DNA of 64,000 nt from Streptomyces changanensis (GCF_024600715.1 NZ_CP102332.1:2418001-2482000); one strand, 5' to 3'; positions 1-7,779 are shown, counted from the stretch's first letter. Made by a program: numbers and translations. Notes: generated by a model from the letters alone, not told the origin.

Positions 1-127
1 AGCGCCGGGGACGGACGGCGACCCCGGGGAACGGACCGGAACAGCGACCACCCGCCCCCGCCCCGGCACCGGGCCCGGGCGCGGCCCCCGCGGGCGGCAC
101 CGTCCGGACGGGGCCCGCGGCCGGCCG

Positions 128-448
128 TCAGTGACCCGACGTGGCCTTCAGCCCCACCACGGCCACCAGCAGCAGACAGACGAAGAAGATCCGGGCGGCG
201 GTCGCGGGCTCGTCGAAGACGACCATCCCCAGCACCGCCGCACCGGCGGCGCCGATCCCCACCCACACCCCGTACGCCGTGCCGATCGGCAGCGTCCGGG
301 CCGCCCGCGCCAGCAACACCATGCTGGCGGCGATCCCCAGACACGTCAGCACGCTCGGCCACAGCCGCGTGAACCCGTCGGTGTACTTCATCCCCACCGA
401 CCAGCCGACCTCCAGCAGACCGGCGACGACGAGCAGGACCCAGGCCAT
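128..448 (-). CDS. gdx: Small multidrug resistance family guanidinium exporter (Gdx/SugE)
   Basis: 106-aa protein of the usual SMR length with four hydrophobic segments. It begins MAWVLLVVAGLLEVGWSVGMKY, with the essential membrane-embedded Glu of the family at residue 13, and ends in a hydrophobic helix followed by KATSGH. SMR proteins work as antiparallel dimers; the Gdx/SugE subtype exchanges guanidinium for protons at the cytoplasmic membrane. The ATG at 446-448 starts at the usual SMR N-terminus; the frame stays open further upstream but that part reads like GC-rich noise. A guanidine-III riboswitch candidate lies in its 5' leader, which favours guanidinium export over general drug efflux. 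Monocistronic on the minus strand. Confidence 0.93.
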   Translation of the reverse strand: MAWVLLVVAGLLEVGWSVGMKYTDGFTRLWPSVLTCLGIAASMVLLARAARTLPIGTAYGVWVGIGAAGAAVLGMVVFDEPATAARIFFVCLLLVAVVGLKATSGH

Positions 449-485
449 GGCGACACGCACCCTTCGAGACGAGAGCAACAGGCGG

Positions 486-530
486 TGCGTCGTCTTTGCC
501 TTCGGACCCGGTACGGCGCGTCTCGTCGGG
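486..530 (-). promoter_or_regulatory. Guanidine-III (ykkC-III) riboswitch in the gdx leader
   Basis: Read on the minus strand, the leader contains CCCGACGAG, then CGCGCCGTACCGGG, then CAAAGACGACGC. This order matches the compact H-type pseudoknot of the guanidine-III class (remembered elements CCGGACGAG, GCGCCGUACCCGG, CAAGACGGCGC). CCCG pairs with CGGG to form P1, and GCGCCGT can pair with ACGACGC to form the pseudoknot with a single C-A mismatch. It lies 38 nt upstream of the gdx ATG, where it could occlude or expose the translation start; ligand-bound guanidine-III elements normally turn expression on. Confidence 0.85.
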
Positions 531-582
531 TTCCCCCCAGGGTAACCGGACCCGGGGGGACGGGCGGCGGGGGCCGGAACGC

Positions 583-921
583 TCAGAGGTAGAGCCCCGT
601 GGAGTCCTCCGACCCCTCGAAGCGGTCGGCGGCCACCGCGTGCAGGTCCCGCTCCCGCATCAGCACGTACGCCACGCCCCGCACCTCGACCTCGGCACGG
701 TCCTCGGGGTCGTACAGGACGCGGTCGCCCGCCTCGACGGTCCGGACGTTCTGACCGACCGCGACCACCTCGGCCCAGGCCAGCCTGCGGCCCACCGCCG
801 CGGTCGCGGGGATGAGGATGCCGCCTCCCGAGCGCCGCTCGCCCTCGGGAACGTCGGACCGGACCAGCACCCGGTCGTGCAGCATCCGGATGGGCAACTT
901 GTCGTGGGTGTTCTCGCTCAC
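583..921 (-). CDS. GroES-like co-chaperonin family protein
   Basis: 112 aa with a Cpn10-like core: LHDRVLVRSDVPEGERRSGGGILIP, then a stretch ending VVAVGQNVRTVEAGDRVLY, matching the GroES beta-barrel and the region of its mobile loop. It is slightly longer than true GroES (about 95-100 aa) and stands alone without groEL, so it is probably the second, divergent GroES-like protein kept in actinomycetes rather than the GroEL lid. The GTG at 919-921 is the most likely start, though no strong ribosome binding site precedes it. The neighbours gdx and the DUF3618 gene are on the same strand, each separated by noncoding DNA. Confidence 0.8.
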   Translation of the reverse strand: MSENTHDKLPIRMLHDRVLVRSDVPEGERRSGGGILIPATAAVGRRLAWAEVVAVGQNVRTVEAGDRVLYDPEDRAEVEVRGVAYVLMRERDLHAVAADRFEGSEDSTGLYL

Positions 922-1102
922 GCCACGAACTTACCCGGCCGGGCCGCACACCGGCGCCGGAGGGGCCCCGCACACGGCCGGAACCCCGACCGCGAGCGGC
1001 GCCCCGCCCCCCGCCGGAACGCCGCGGACCGACGGGGGGCGGCGCGAACCGCGGCGGACCGGCGGGGACCGGCCGGGAGGCGGGGCGGCGCCGGCCGGGG
1101 GA

Positions 1103-1426
1103 CTACTTCCGGCGCTTGCCGCGGCCCGACAGCACGATCAGGCCGACGACACCGACGGCGAGCAGCGCCACCGGGATCACCCGCTCCAGGCGCGGGCCAC
1201 CGTCCTCGGTCACCAGGCCCGCCTTGACGTCGGCCACCACCCGGTTCACGGCGACGTAGGCCCGGCCGGCCGTCTCGTCGACCGTGGACGCCACCTTCGC
1301 CTTCGCGTCGCCCATGATCGTCTTCGGGTGCATCCGTACGCCGATCTCGTCGAGCGTGACGGCGAGCTGCTCGCGCCGGCGGACGATGTCCGCCTCGATC
1401 TGCGCGGGGGTCCTGGCGTCCGACAC
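1103..1426 (-). CDS. DUF3618 family membrane-anchored protein
   Basis: 107 aa. Residues 1-50 carry the DUF3618 signature (RTPAQIEADIVRRREQLAVTL), a predicted helical region with MHPKTIMGDAKAKV. A single C-terminal transmembrane helix (VIPVALLAVGVVGLIVLS) is followed by the basic tail GRGKRRK, so the N-terminal part should face the cytoplasm. The GTG at 1424-1426 was chosen over a longer ATG because ACGGAGG sits 8 nt upstream on the minus strand. The family has no assigned function and is common in actinomycetes. It is divergent from bcp, with about 130 bp between the starts. Confidence 0.82.
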   Translation of the reverse strand: MSDARTPAQIEADIVRRREQLAVTLDEIGVRMHPKTIMGDAKAKVASTVDETAGRAYVAVNRVVADVKAGLVTEDGGPRLERVIPVALLAVGVVGLIVLSGRGKRRK

Positions 1427-1559
1427 CGAGCTGCCTCCGTAGGTGGTCGTGGATCTCCGGTCGTCCCGCACAGTTTGTCAGCTCCGCGGCCCGCAGGCTG
1501 TCACAGACCCCCATTAGGCTCGGTCCGGTACCACCACACCCCCGTGAGGAGCCACGACC

Positions 1560-2027
1560 ATGAGCGAGCGACTGCAGCCCGGCGACACCGCCCCCGCCTT
1601 CACCCTGCCCGACGCGGACGGCAAGGAGGTCTCGCTCGCGGACCACAAGGGCCGCAAGGTCATCGTCTACTTCTACCCGGCCGCCCTCACCCCCGGCTGC
1701 ACCAAGCAGGCGTGCGACTTCACCGACAACCTCGACGTCCTGGCCGACGCCGGGTACGACGTGATCGGCGTCTCGCCGGACAAGCCGGAGAAGCTGGCGA
1801 AGTTCCGGGAGAAGGAGGACCTGCGGGTCACGCTCGTCGGCGACCCGGAGAAGAAGGTCCTGGAGGCGTACGGCGCCTTCGGCGAGAAGAAGCTCTACGG
1901 CAAGACGGTGACGGGCGTCATCCGCTCCACCGTGATCGTCGACGCCGACGGCAAGGTCGAGCGCGCCCTGTACAACGTGAAGGCCACCGGCCACGTCGCG
2001 AAGATCATCAAGGACCTCGGCATCTGA
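1560..2027 (+). CDS. bcp: Thioredoxin-dependent thiol peroxidase Bcp (peroxiredoxin Q)
   Basis: 155 aa, full length for the BCP/PrxQ family. It reduces hydrogen and organic peroxides using a peroxidatic cysteine. The motif TPGCTKQACDF gives peroxidatic Cys47 and a likely resolving Cys52 five residues later, the arrangement of E. coli BCP, and the N-terminal LQPGDTAPAFTLPD is typical. A ribosome binding site (GTGAGGAGC) precedes the ATG. It is cytoplasmic and monocistronic, divergent from the DUF3618 gene. Confidence 0.95.
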   Translation: MSERLQPGDTAPAFTLPDADGKEVSLADHKGRKVIVYFYPAALTPGCTKQACDFTDNLDVLADAGYDVIGVSPDKPEKLAKFREKEDLRVTLVGDPEKKVLEAYGAFGEKKLYGKTVTGVIRSTVIVDADGKVERALYNVKATGHVAKIIKDLGI

Positions 2028-2181
2028 CCCCGGCGCGCCCCCTCGCACCCCCACCACGAACGGCCCGCACCGCCCCACCGGCGGCCCGGGCCCTTCCGCC
2101 CGCCGAACGTGACCACCGGACAAGCGTTTCGTTGACCCGTACGAGGCCACGAACGTACGGCCGGATGGGGAGGGGAGCGCG

Positions 2182-2811
2182 ATGGCGGTGGTCAGGTACA
2201 CCCGGGAACTGCTCGCGGAGGCGGCACGCGCGACGAACGACTGGCATGAAGCGGTGCGCTGGTGCGGTGGCACACCCACGGCGGGCAGTCGACGCTACCT
2301 GCGCAGGAAGATGGCGGAGGCCGGCGTGGACACCTCCCACTTCCCCGCACGGTGGGCCCGGCACACGGAGGAGACCCTGCGCGAGGCGGTCGCCCTCTCG
2401 AACGGTGTCAGCGACGTCGTGCGCCGCCTCGGACTCCGTCCGGTCGGTGGGAACCAAGCCCACATCAGCCGCCGGATCGCAGCGCTCGGCATCGACACCT
2501 CGCACTTCGCGGCACCACGGGGGGCCGGCTCCAGGCGGGCACGGCGGCCGCTGCTGACCCTCCGGGCGCCGGAGGAGGGCCGGGTGCGCGGCGAGCGGCT
2601 CCGACGCGAGCTGCTCAGGACCGGGGTGCCGGAGCGGTGCGCGACGTGCGGCACCGGGCCCGAGTGGAACGGCGCACCCCTCCGGCTGGAAGTCGACCAC
2701 ATCAGCGGGGACTGGTGGGACAACCGCCCGGGGAACCTCCGCCTGCTCTGCCCGAACTGCCACGCCGTCACCGACACCCACCGGGGTCGTAGGCGGAGGA
2801 CGACGGCATGA
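2182..2811 (+). CDS. HNH endonuclease-type protein with two DTSHF modules
   Basis: 209 aa. Two repeats of about 50 residues (roughly 6-54 and 62-110) each begin with a YTRELL/TEETLREA-type helix and end in VDTSHF or IDTSHF. The C-terminal HNH region has CATCG, then LRLEVDHISGDWWDNR, then LLCPNCH: two CxxC zinc knuckles framing the D-H dyad of the beta-beta-alpha metal nuclease fold. The N-terminal modules look like DNA-binding helices. The ATG is preceded by a GGGGAGG-type ribosome binding site. Its stop overlaps the start of the next gene by 4 nt (ATGA), so the two are translationally coupled. No intron or mobile element surrounds them, and the target is unknown. Confidence 0.8.
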   Translation: MAVVRYTRELLAEAARATNDWHEAVRWCGGTPTAGSRRYLRRKMAEAGVDTSHFPARWARHTEETLREAVALSNGVSDVVRRLGLRPVGGNQAHISRRIAALGIDTSHFAAPRGAGSRRARRPLLTLRAPEEGRVRGERLRRELLRTGVPERCATCGTGPEWNGAPLRLEVDHISGDWWDNRPGNLRLLCPNCHAVTDTHRGRRRRTTA

Positions 2812-3647
2812 GCACGCCCCGGTACACCCGCGACGTCCTGGCGAGGACCGCCGCCTCGTCGTCCAGCCTCGTGGACCTCCTGCGGCGTCTCGGCACACCC
2901 GTCGGCGCCGGCCCCCTGAGGTACCTGCGCCGGAGGCTCGCGCACTACGGGACGGACACGTCCCACTTCGTGGAGGAGACCCTCCCCTCCCGGGAGAAGC
3001 GCACCTACTCCAGGGAGCGGCTGGAGGAAGCGGCCGCCCGCTCCCACAGCATCCGGGAGGTGCTGGAACACCTGGGCTGCCCACCGCAGGACGGCTCGTA
3101 CGGTCACATCAGGAAGAGGCTCGACCGGTTCGGCATTGACACCTCGCACTTCACCGGTGGCCGTAGGCACGGGCCGGGCCCGCTCCCCCGCGAGCCACTG
3201 GCGTCCGCCGTCGCCGGGTCGACGAGCGTGGCGGGAGTGCTGAGAGTCCTCGGCCTCCGCGACACCGGTGCCGCACGCGCCCGGGTGAAGCGCGGGCTGG
3301 AGGCGCACGGCCTGTCCACCGCCCACTTCACGGGACAGGCCCATCGCCGCGGCACGGTCGCGCCCACCCGGAGGTCCACCGGCGAGGTCCTGCGGAGGCG
3401 ACCGCCCGGTTCGCCGCGCGTGAAGACCGTCGTGCTGCGGCGGGCACTGGACGACCTGGGGGTGCCCCGCGTCTGCGCCGCGTGCGGGACCGGTGACACG
3501 TGGCAGGACCGACGGCTGGTCCTGGAGATCGACCACGTCAACGGTGACCGGCTGGACAACCGCCGGGAGAACCTCCGCTACTTGTGCCCTTCGTGCCACA
3601 GTCAGACGGGCGGTTTCTCCCGTCGGTGCCCCACTCCCGGGGCATGA
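2808..3647 (+). CDS. HNH endonuclease-type protein with three DTSHF-like modules
   Basis: 279 aa, paralogue of the preceding gene. Modules end in TDTSHF (about residue 53), IDTSHF (about 113) and a degenerate LSTAHF (about 166), followed by a basic linker and an HNH domain: CAACG, LVLEIDHVNGDRLDNRRENL, YLCPSCH. The domain order is modules then nuclease, as in its partner but with one module more. It starts inside the stop of the upstream gene, and the tRNA gene begins 25 bp after its stop. The pair may be two nucleases with related target sequences, or one enzyme plus a partner. Biological role not established. Confidence 0.8.
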   Translation: MSTPRYTRDVLARTAASSSSLVDLLRRLGTPVGAGPLRYLRRRLAHYGTDTSHFVEETLPSREKRTYSRERLEEAAARSHSIREVLEHLGCPPQDGSYGHIRKRLDRFGIDTSHFTGGRRHGPGPLPREPLASAVAGSTSVAGVLRVLGLRDTGAARARVKRGLEAHGLSTAHFTGQAHRRGTVAPTRRSTGEVLRRRPPGSPRVKTVVLRRALDDLGVPRVCAACGTGDTWQDRRLVLEIDHVNGDRLDNRRENLRYLCPSCHSQTGGFSRRCPTPGA

Positions 3648-3672
3648 GCGGCCCGCTAGAGTAGGCCGGGAC

Positions 3673-3748
3673 GGGTCCGTACCCCAGCTGGCCGAGAGGG
3701 CGCCGGTTTAGGTCCGGTGTGTCGTGGGTTCGAGTCCCACCGGGCCCA
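3673..3748 (+). tRNA. tRNA gene with UAG anticodon, class I-like (tRNA-Leu(UAG)-like)
   Basis: A 76-nt cloverleaf. The 7-bp acceptor GGGTCCG/CGGGCCC has one T-G pair and discriminator A. The anticodon stem is GCCGG/CCGGT with loop TTTAGGT, giving anticodon TAG, and the T arm is GTGGG-TTCGAGT-CCCAC. The loop TTTAGGT is the usual one of bacterial tRNA-Leu(UAG). The variable region, however, is only GTGTC (5 nt), whereas Leu tRNAs are class II with a long variable arm. The D stem is weak (CCC/GGG) with a long loop containing GG. CCA is not encoded (ACG follows), common in Streptomyces. Identity Leu is inferred from the anticodon only. Confidence 0.75.
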
Positions 3749-3755
3749 CGGAGAG

Positions 3756-3793
3756 ACGGCCCCGCGCTTCCCTTACCGAAGGTGCGGGGCCGT
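3756..3793. terminator. Hairpin between the tRNA gene and rdgB
   Basis: ACGGCCCCGC at 3756-3765 pairs with GCGGGGCCGT at 3784-3793 across an 18-nt loop. It lies between the tRNA (plus strand) and the rdgB stop (minus strand), so it can serve as a bidirectional terminator for two converging units. There is no long T-tract, as is usual in Streptomyces. Confidence 0.7.
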
Positions 3794-3802
3794 TCCGTTG
3801 CG

Positions 3803-4405
3803 TCAGCCCAGCAGTTCCCGGAGGGACGGGAGGAGGGCGCGGAAGGCCTTGCCGCGGTGGCTGATGGCGTTCTTCTCGGCCGCGCTGAGTTCCGCGCAGG
3901 TGCGGGTGTCGCCGTCGGGCTGGAGGATCGGGTCATAGCCGAAGCCGCCGCTGCCCTCGGGGGCGTACCGGAGGGTTCCGTCGAGGCGTCCTTCGACGAC
4001 GCGTTCGGTGCCGTCGGGGAGGGCGAGGGCGGCCGCGCAGGCGAAGTGGGCGCCGCGGTGGGGGGCGTCGATGTCGGCGAGCTGGGCGAGGAGGAGGTCG
4101 AGGTTGGCCTTGTCGTCGCCGTGGCGGCCGGCCCAGCGGGCGGAGAAGATGCCGGGGGCGCCGCCGAGCACGTCGACGCAGAGGCCGGAGTCGTCGGCGA
4201 CGGCGGGGTGGCCGGTGGCGCGGGCGAGGGCGTGGGCCTTGAGGAGGGCGTTCTCCGCGAAGGTGACGCCGGTCTCCCGGACGTCGGGGACGTCGGGATG
4301 GGCGTCGGCGCCGACGAGTTCGTGGGGGAGTCCGGCGTCGGCGAGGATGGCGCGGAGTTCGGTGATCTTCCCGGCGTTGCGGGTGGCGAGGATCAGGCGG
4401 GTCAT
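3803..4405 (-). CDS. rdgB: XTP/dITP diphosphatase (non-canonical purine NTP pyrophosphatase)
   Basis: 200 aa, full length for the RdgB/HAM1 family, which hydrolyses ITP, dITP and XTP to the monophosphates to keep deaminated purines out of nucleic acids. The N-terminus MTRLILATRNAGK is the family's substrate-loop signature. Also present are TFAENALLKAHA, the active-site block VADDSGLCVDVLGGAPGIFSAR, and GGFGYDPI near the C-terminus. The start at 4405 places this N-terminus correctly; a longer open frame upstream adds 11 unconserved residues. It is the last gene of the rph-lipoprotein-rdgB run; rph and rdgB are commonly adjacent in actinobacteria. Confidence 0.95.
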   Translation of the reverse strand: MTRLILATRNAGKITELRAILADAGLPHELVGADAHPDVPDVRETGVTFAENALLKAHALARATGHPAVADDSGLCVDVLGGAPGIFSARWAGRHGDDKANLDLLLAQLADIDAPHRGAHFACAAALALPDGTERVVEGRLDGTLRYAPEGSGGFGYDPILQPDGDTRTCAELSAAEKNAISHRGKAFRALLPSLRELLG

Positions 4406-4458
4406 GGGGTCCAGTATCGCCAGGGGCCGGGTGGTCACGGGGTCACGGGGTCACGGGG

Positions 4459-4839
4459 TCACGGGGTGCAGACCTTGCCGACCTCGGCGGCGGCGTCGGT
4501 GACGGGCTTGAGGTCGGGGGTGGTGTCGCCGTTGTTGACGGCGGTGCGGACCTGGTCGACGCCGCCGGCGAGGTCGTCGACGGCCTTGGAGAGGTCGGCG
4601 TTGCCGGTCTTCTCCTTGAGGGTGGCGAGTTCCTGGTCGATGGCGGTGAGGGATTCCTCGATCTGGGTGGGGTCGCCGGCATTGGAGGCGGCCTGGCTGA
4701 GGCGGTCGACGCTGGTGGCGATGGCGTCGGCGGCCTGGACGCAGCCGAGTGCGGTGTCGAGGGTGCCGCAGCCGGTGAGGGTGAGGGCGGCGGTGAGGGC
4801 GGTGCCGGCGATGAGGGTGGTGGTGCGGTGTCGGCGCAT
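4459..4839 (-). CDS. Small secreted lipoprotein of unknown function
   Basis: 126 aa. The signal peptide has a basic start (MRRHRTT) and a hydrophobic core, then the lipobox LTGC with Cys24 as the lipidated residue. The mature part is an all-helical stretch (AADAIATSVDRLSQAA, IEESLTAIDQELATL) that may form a short coiled coil, and it ends VGKVCTP. GGGGAGAA precedes the ATG. It lies between rph and rdgB on the same strand with gaps of 89 and 53 bp, so cotranscription is likely. The family is a Streptomyces conserved lipoprotein; no role can be read from the sequence. Confidence 0.82.
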   Translation of the reverse strand: MRRHRTTTLIAGTALTAALTLTGCGTLDTALGCVQAADAIATSVDRLSQAASNAGDPTQIEESLTAIDQELATLKEKTGNADLSKAVDDLAGGVDQVRTAVNNGDTTPDLKPVTDAAAEVGKVCTP

Positions 4840-4928
4840 GGGTGGGTTCTCCCCTGGTCGGTGCGGGCGCACGGGTGTGTCCGTGCGCCCGTGTTCGGTG
4901 GGACGCCGCCGGGGGGCGGCGTGGTTGC

Positions 4929-5660
4929 TCAGAGGGTGGTGTCGAGCGCCTGGCGCTGGAGGAGGGCGAGGTCGGCGCAGCCGCCGGTGGCGAGGTCGAG
5001 GAGGGCGTTGAGCTCCTTGCGGTCGAAGGGCTCGGCCTCGGCGGTGCCCTGGACCTCGACGAAGCGGCCGTCGCCGGTGCAGACGACGTTCATGTCGGTC
5101 TCGGCGCGGACGTCCTCCTCGTAGCGGAGGTCGAGGAGGGGGGTGCCGTCGACGATGCCGACGGAGACGGCGGCGACGGTGCCGGTGAGGGGCTTGCGGC
5201 CGGCTTTGACGAGCTTCTTGGCCTGGGCCCAGGCGATGGCGTCGGCGAGGGCGACGTAGGCACCGGTGACGGCGGTGGTGCGGGTGCCGCCGTCGGCTTG
5301 GAGGACGTCGCAGTCGAGGACGATGGTGTTCTCGCCGAGGGCCTTGTAGTCGATGACGGCGCGCAGGGAGCGGCCGATGAGGCGGGAGATCTCGTGGGTG
5401 CGGCCGCCGATCTTGCCGCGGACGGACTCGCGGTCGCCGCGGGTGTTGGTGGCGCGGGGGAGCATGGAGTACTCGGCGGTGACCCAGCCTTCGCCGCTGC
5501 CCTTGCGCCAGCGGGGGACGCCCTCGGTGACGGAGGCGGTGCACAGGACGCGGGTGTCGCCGCAGGAGATGAGGACGGAGCCCTCGGCGTGCTTGCTCCA
5601 GCCGCGGTGGATGGTGACCGGGCGGAGCTGTTCGGGGGTGCGGCCGTCGATTCGGGTCAT
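4929..5660 (-). CDS. rph: Ribonuclease PH
   Basis: 243 aa, standard length. RNase PH is a phosphorolytic 3'-5' exoribonuclease that trims the 3' end of tRNA precursors, acting as a hexamer in the cytoplasm. Diagnostic segments are [17 protein letters not shown] at the start, [17 protein letters not shown], the basic loop [32 protein letters not shown] with the phosphate/metal site, and [19 protein letters not shown]. It is the first gene of the rph-lipoprotein-rdgB unit. Confidence 0.97.
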   Translation of the reverse strand: MTRIDGRTPEQLRPVTIHRGWSKHAEGSVLISCGDTRVLCTASVTEGVPRWRKGSGEGWVTAEYSMLPRATNTRGDRESVRGKIGGRTHEISRLIGRSLRAVIDYKALGENTIVLDCDVLQADGGTRTTAVTGAYVALADAIAWAQAKKLVKAGRKPLTGTVAAVSVGIVDGTPLLDLRYEEDVRAETDMNVVCTGDGRFVEVQGTAEAEPFDRKELNALLDLATGGCADLALLQRQALDTTL

Positions 5661-5815
5661 GGCGAAGAGCCTAGGGGCTGGCGGGGGTGGCGTGTGCCGG
5701 GTGGGCGGGAGCGGGGCGGGGGTGGGGGTGGGAACGTGACGGGGCCCGCCTCCGTACTGCCCGGTGGGCGGTGCGGGGGCGGGCCCGGTGAGGTGTCGTG
5801 CCGTTCAGCGGCGGG

Positions 5816-6049
5816 TCACATCATGTCTTCGATCTCGGCGGCGATGGGGTCGGCGTCGGTGCCGATGACGACCTGGATGGCGGAGCCCATCTTGACGACG
5901 CCGTGGGCGCCGGCGGCCTTCAGCGCGGTCTCGTCGACCAGGGCGGGGTCGTTGACCTCGGTGCGGAGGCGGGTGATGCAGCCCTCGACCTCTTCGATGT
6001 TGTCGATCCCACCGAGCCCGGCGACGATCTTCTCAGCCTTGCTGGCCAT
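5816..6049 (-). CDS. nagF: GlcNAc PTS EIIB component
   Basis: 77 aa, a free-standing EIIB domain of the glucose/GlcNAc PTS family. The phosphorylation site is Cys24 in EEVEGCITRLRTEV. It accepts phosphate from EIIA(Crr) and passes it to N-acetylglucosamine as the sugar enters through the EIIC proteins NagE1/NagE2. The start at 6049 (MASKAEKIVAGLGG) has GGGAGAAA just upstream; the longer frame adds 20 unlike residues. It is divergent from nagE1 with 201 bp between starts, and that interval contains a perfect DasR operator. Confidence 0.93.
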   Translation of the reverse strand: MASKAEKIVAGLGGIDNIEEVEGCITRLRTEVNDPALVDETALKAAGAHGVVKMGSAIQVVIGTDADPIAAEIEDMM

Positions 6050-6215
6050 GTCTTTCTCCCTGTGTTCAAAGAGCGCAGTCTCGGCGCGCCGTTCGTCCGC
6101 GTTTGTCACGGTAACTCACGGTTGGCCCATCTACGCAGGCGAGTCGCCGCCCCGTCCTCGAACATGACGATCACCGGCACCCTGCCCGCGGCCGGGCTCC
6201 GGGGAGCCTATCGCA

Positions 6216-6231
6216 ACTGGTCTACACCAGT
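6216..6231. promoter_or_regulatory. DasR operator (dre) between nagF and nagE1
   Basis: ACTGGTCTACACCAGT is a near-perfect palindrome matching the known DasR responsive element (consensus ACTGGTCTAGACCACT). It is 20 bp upstream of the nagE1 ATG and 167 bp from the nagF start, so it can control at least nagE1. DasR is the GntR-family regulator of aminosugar use in streptomycetes, released by glucosamine-6-phosphate. Confidence 0.92.
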
Positions 6232-6250
6232 CTGTTCCGGGAGGACGCGG

Positions 6251-7522
6251 ATGAGCAAGGAGCGTACGGAGGGCACGGCCGCCCCGCGCAAGTCACGGTG
6301 GAGCGGGCTGTTCCAGGGGCTGCAGAAGGTCGGCCGGAGCCTGCAGCTGCCGGTGGCGGTGCTGCCCGCCGCCGGTCTGCTGGTGAGTCTGGGCAACCTG
6401 TTCTCGGCGTACCTGGACGGGCCCTTCTGGGAGCGGACGTCGGACGTGCTGCTGAAGGGCGGTACCGCGATCCTCGACGGTTCGTTCGGGTTGCCGCTGC
6501 TCTTCTGCATCGGTGTGGCGATCGGGTTCGCGAAGAAGGCGGACGGGTCGACGGCGCTGGCTGCGGTGGTCGGTTTCCTCGTGTACTTCAACGTGCTCCA
6601 GGCGTTCCCGCGCGAGGGGACGGTGACGGAGGAGCTGCCGGAGGGGGTGCCGCAGAACCCGGGGGTGCTGGGGGGCATCCTGATCGGTCTGCTGACGGCC
6701 GTGGTGTGGCAGCGGTACCACCGGACGAAGCTGGTCGACTGGCTGGGCTTCTTCAACGGGCGCCGGCTGGTCCCGATCCAGATGGCGTTCTTGTGCGTGG
6801 TCCTCGGTGTGCTGTTCGGGCTGCTGTGGGAGCCGGTCGGCGTGGCGCTGGAGTGGTTCGCCCGGCACCTGATCGACCTGGGCGCGTGGGGCGCGGGCAT
6901 CTTCGGCCTGGCGAACCGGTTGTTGATCCCGGTGGGGATGCACCAGTTCCTGAACACGTTCTTCTGGTTCCAGGCGGGTGAGTTCAGGAAGCCGGACGGG
7001 ACGGTGGTGCGGGGTGACCTGACGCGGTTCTTCGCGGAGGACCCGACGGCCGGGCAGTTCATGTCGGGCTTCTTCCCGATCATGATGTTCGGCCTGCCTG
7101 CGGCCGCGCTCGCCATCGCGCACACGGCGCGGCCGGAGCGGCGGCACGAGGTGACGGGGCTGATGGTGTCGGTGGCGCTGACGTCGTTCGTGACGGGGGT
7201 GACGGAGCCGATCGAGTTCTCGTTCATGTTCGCGGCGCCGCTGCTGTACGGGCTGCACGCGGTGCTGACGGGTGCGTCGATGGTGATCACCTGGGCGCTC
7301 GGGGTGCACGCGGGGTTCAGCTTCTCGGCGGGGTTGATCGACTACGTCGTGAACTGGCACCTGGACACCAAACCGTGGTTGATCATCCCGATCGGCCTGG
7401 GGTTCGCGGTGGTGTACTACGTGGTCTTCCGCTTCGCGATCACGTTCTTCGACCTGCCGACGCCGGGGCGGGAGCCGGAGGAGGTGCAGGAGGAGCCCGA
7501 GCAGCGGGCGGCGGCGCCGTAG
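6251..7522 (+). CDS. nagE1: GlcNAc PTS EIIC membrane permease, first copy
   Basis: 423 aa, polytopic EIIC of the glucose/GlcNAc PTS family. The N-terminal LQKVGRSLQLPVAVLPAAGLL is typical of EIIC. The region NRLLIPVGMHQFLNTFFWFQAGEF and the motif FVTGVTEPIEFSFMFAAPLL (GITEPIEF-like) carry the sugar-binding and transport residues. It has about ten hydrophobic spans and no fused EIIA or EIIB, so it works with NagF. The ATG at 6251 has GGGAGGA upstream. In S. coelicolor the main GlcNAc porter is NagE2 and the NagE1 contribution is minor; whether that holds here is unknown. Confidence 0.92.
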   Translation: MSKERTEGTAAPRKSRWSGLFQGLQKVGRSLQLPVAVLPAAGLLVSLGNLFSAYLDGPFWERTSDVLLKGGTAILDGSFGLPLLFCIGVAIGFAKKADGSTALAAVVGFLVYFNVLQAFPREGTVTEELPEGVPQNPGVLGGILIGLLTAVVWQRYHRTKLVDWLGFFNGRRLVPIQMAFLCVVLGVLFGLLWEPVGVALEWFARHLIDLGAWGAGIFGLANRLLIPVGMHQFLNTFFWFQAGEFRKPDGTVVRGDLTRFFAEDPTAGQFMSGFFPIMMFGLPAAALAIAHTARPERRHEVTGLMVSVALTSFVTGVTEPIEFSFMFAAPLLYGLHAVLTGASMVITWALGVHAGFSFSAGLIDYVVNWHLDTKPWLIIPIGLGFAVVYYVVFRFAITFFDLPTPGREPEEVQEEPEQRAAAP

Positions 7523-7649
7523 GCGGACCCCACCCGTGTACGCCTCCCCGGCCGGCCCCGCGTACGCCTCCCCGGCCGGCCCCCGGGGCGAGCCGTACCG
7601 GCCGGGGCGAGGCCCCGGGCCGCGCTCCCACCCCCGGGAAACAGCTCCG

Positions 7650-7685
7650 GTGAAGCCCCCGGACCGCCCGGTCCGGGGGCTTCAC
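7650..7685 (+). terminator. Terminator of nagE1
   Basis: A perfect 16-bp inverted repeat, GTGAAGCCCCCGGACC with loop GCCC and its complement, 128 bp after the nagE1 stop and 215 bp before nagE2. It separates the two permease genes into independent units. Upstream, at about 7540-7582, a 22-bp segment is directly repeated. Confidence 0.85.
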
Positions 7686-7779
7686 GCGCGCCTTCACCAA
7701 AAGCTCGCGGACCGCGCACGGGCTGTAGGGGACGCGTCACGAATTTGCAGGTTCCTTATCTATCCCCGACCGTGCTACA

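Noticed and set aside
104..115. CCGTCCGGACGG palindrome near the left edge as terminator of gdx
   Set aside because: Only a 12-bp self-complementary stretch without loop; too weak to call. The first 127 bases hold no supported gene.
496..2557. Long plus-strand open frames covering gdx, GroES-like and DUF3618 genes
   Set aside because: They are antisense shadows of recognised minus-strand genes; high G+C leaves alternate frames open.
3673..3748. Interpretation of the tRNA as an amber suppressor
   Set aside because: The anticodon reads UAG, which pairs with the leucine codon CUA; an amber suppressor would have anticodon CUA.
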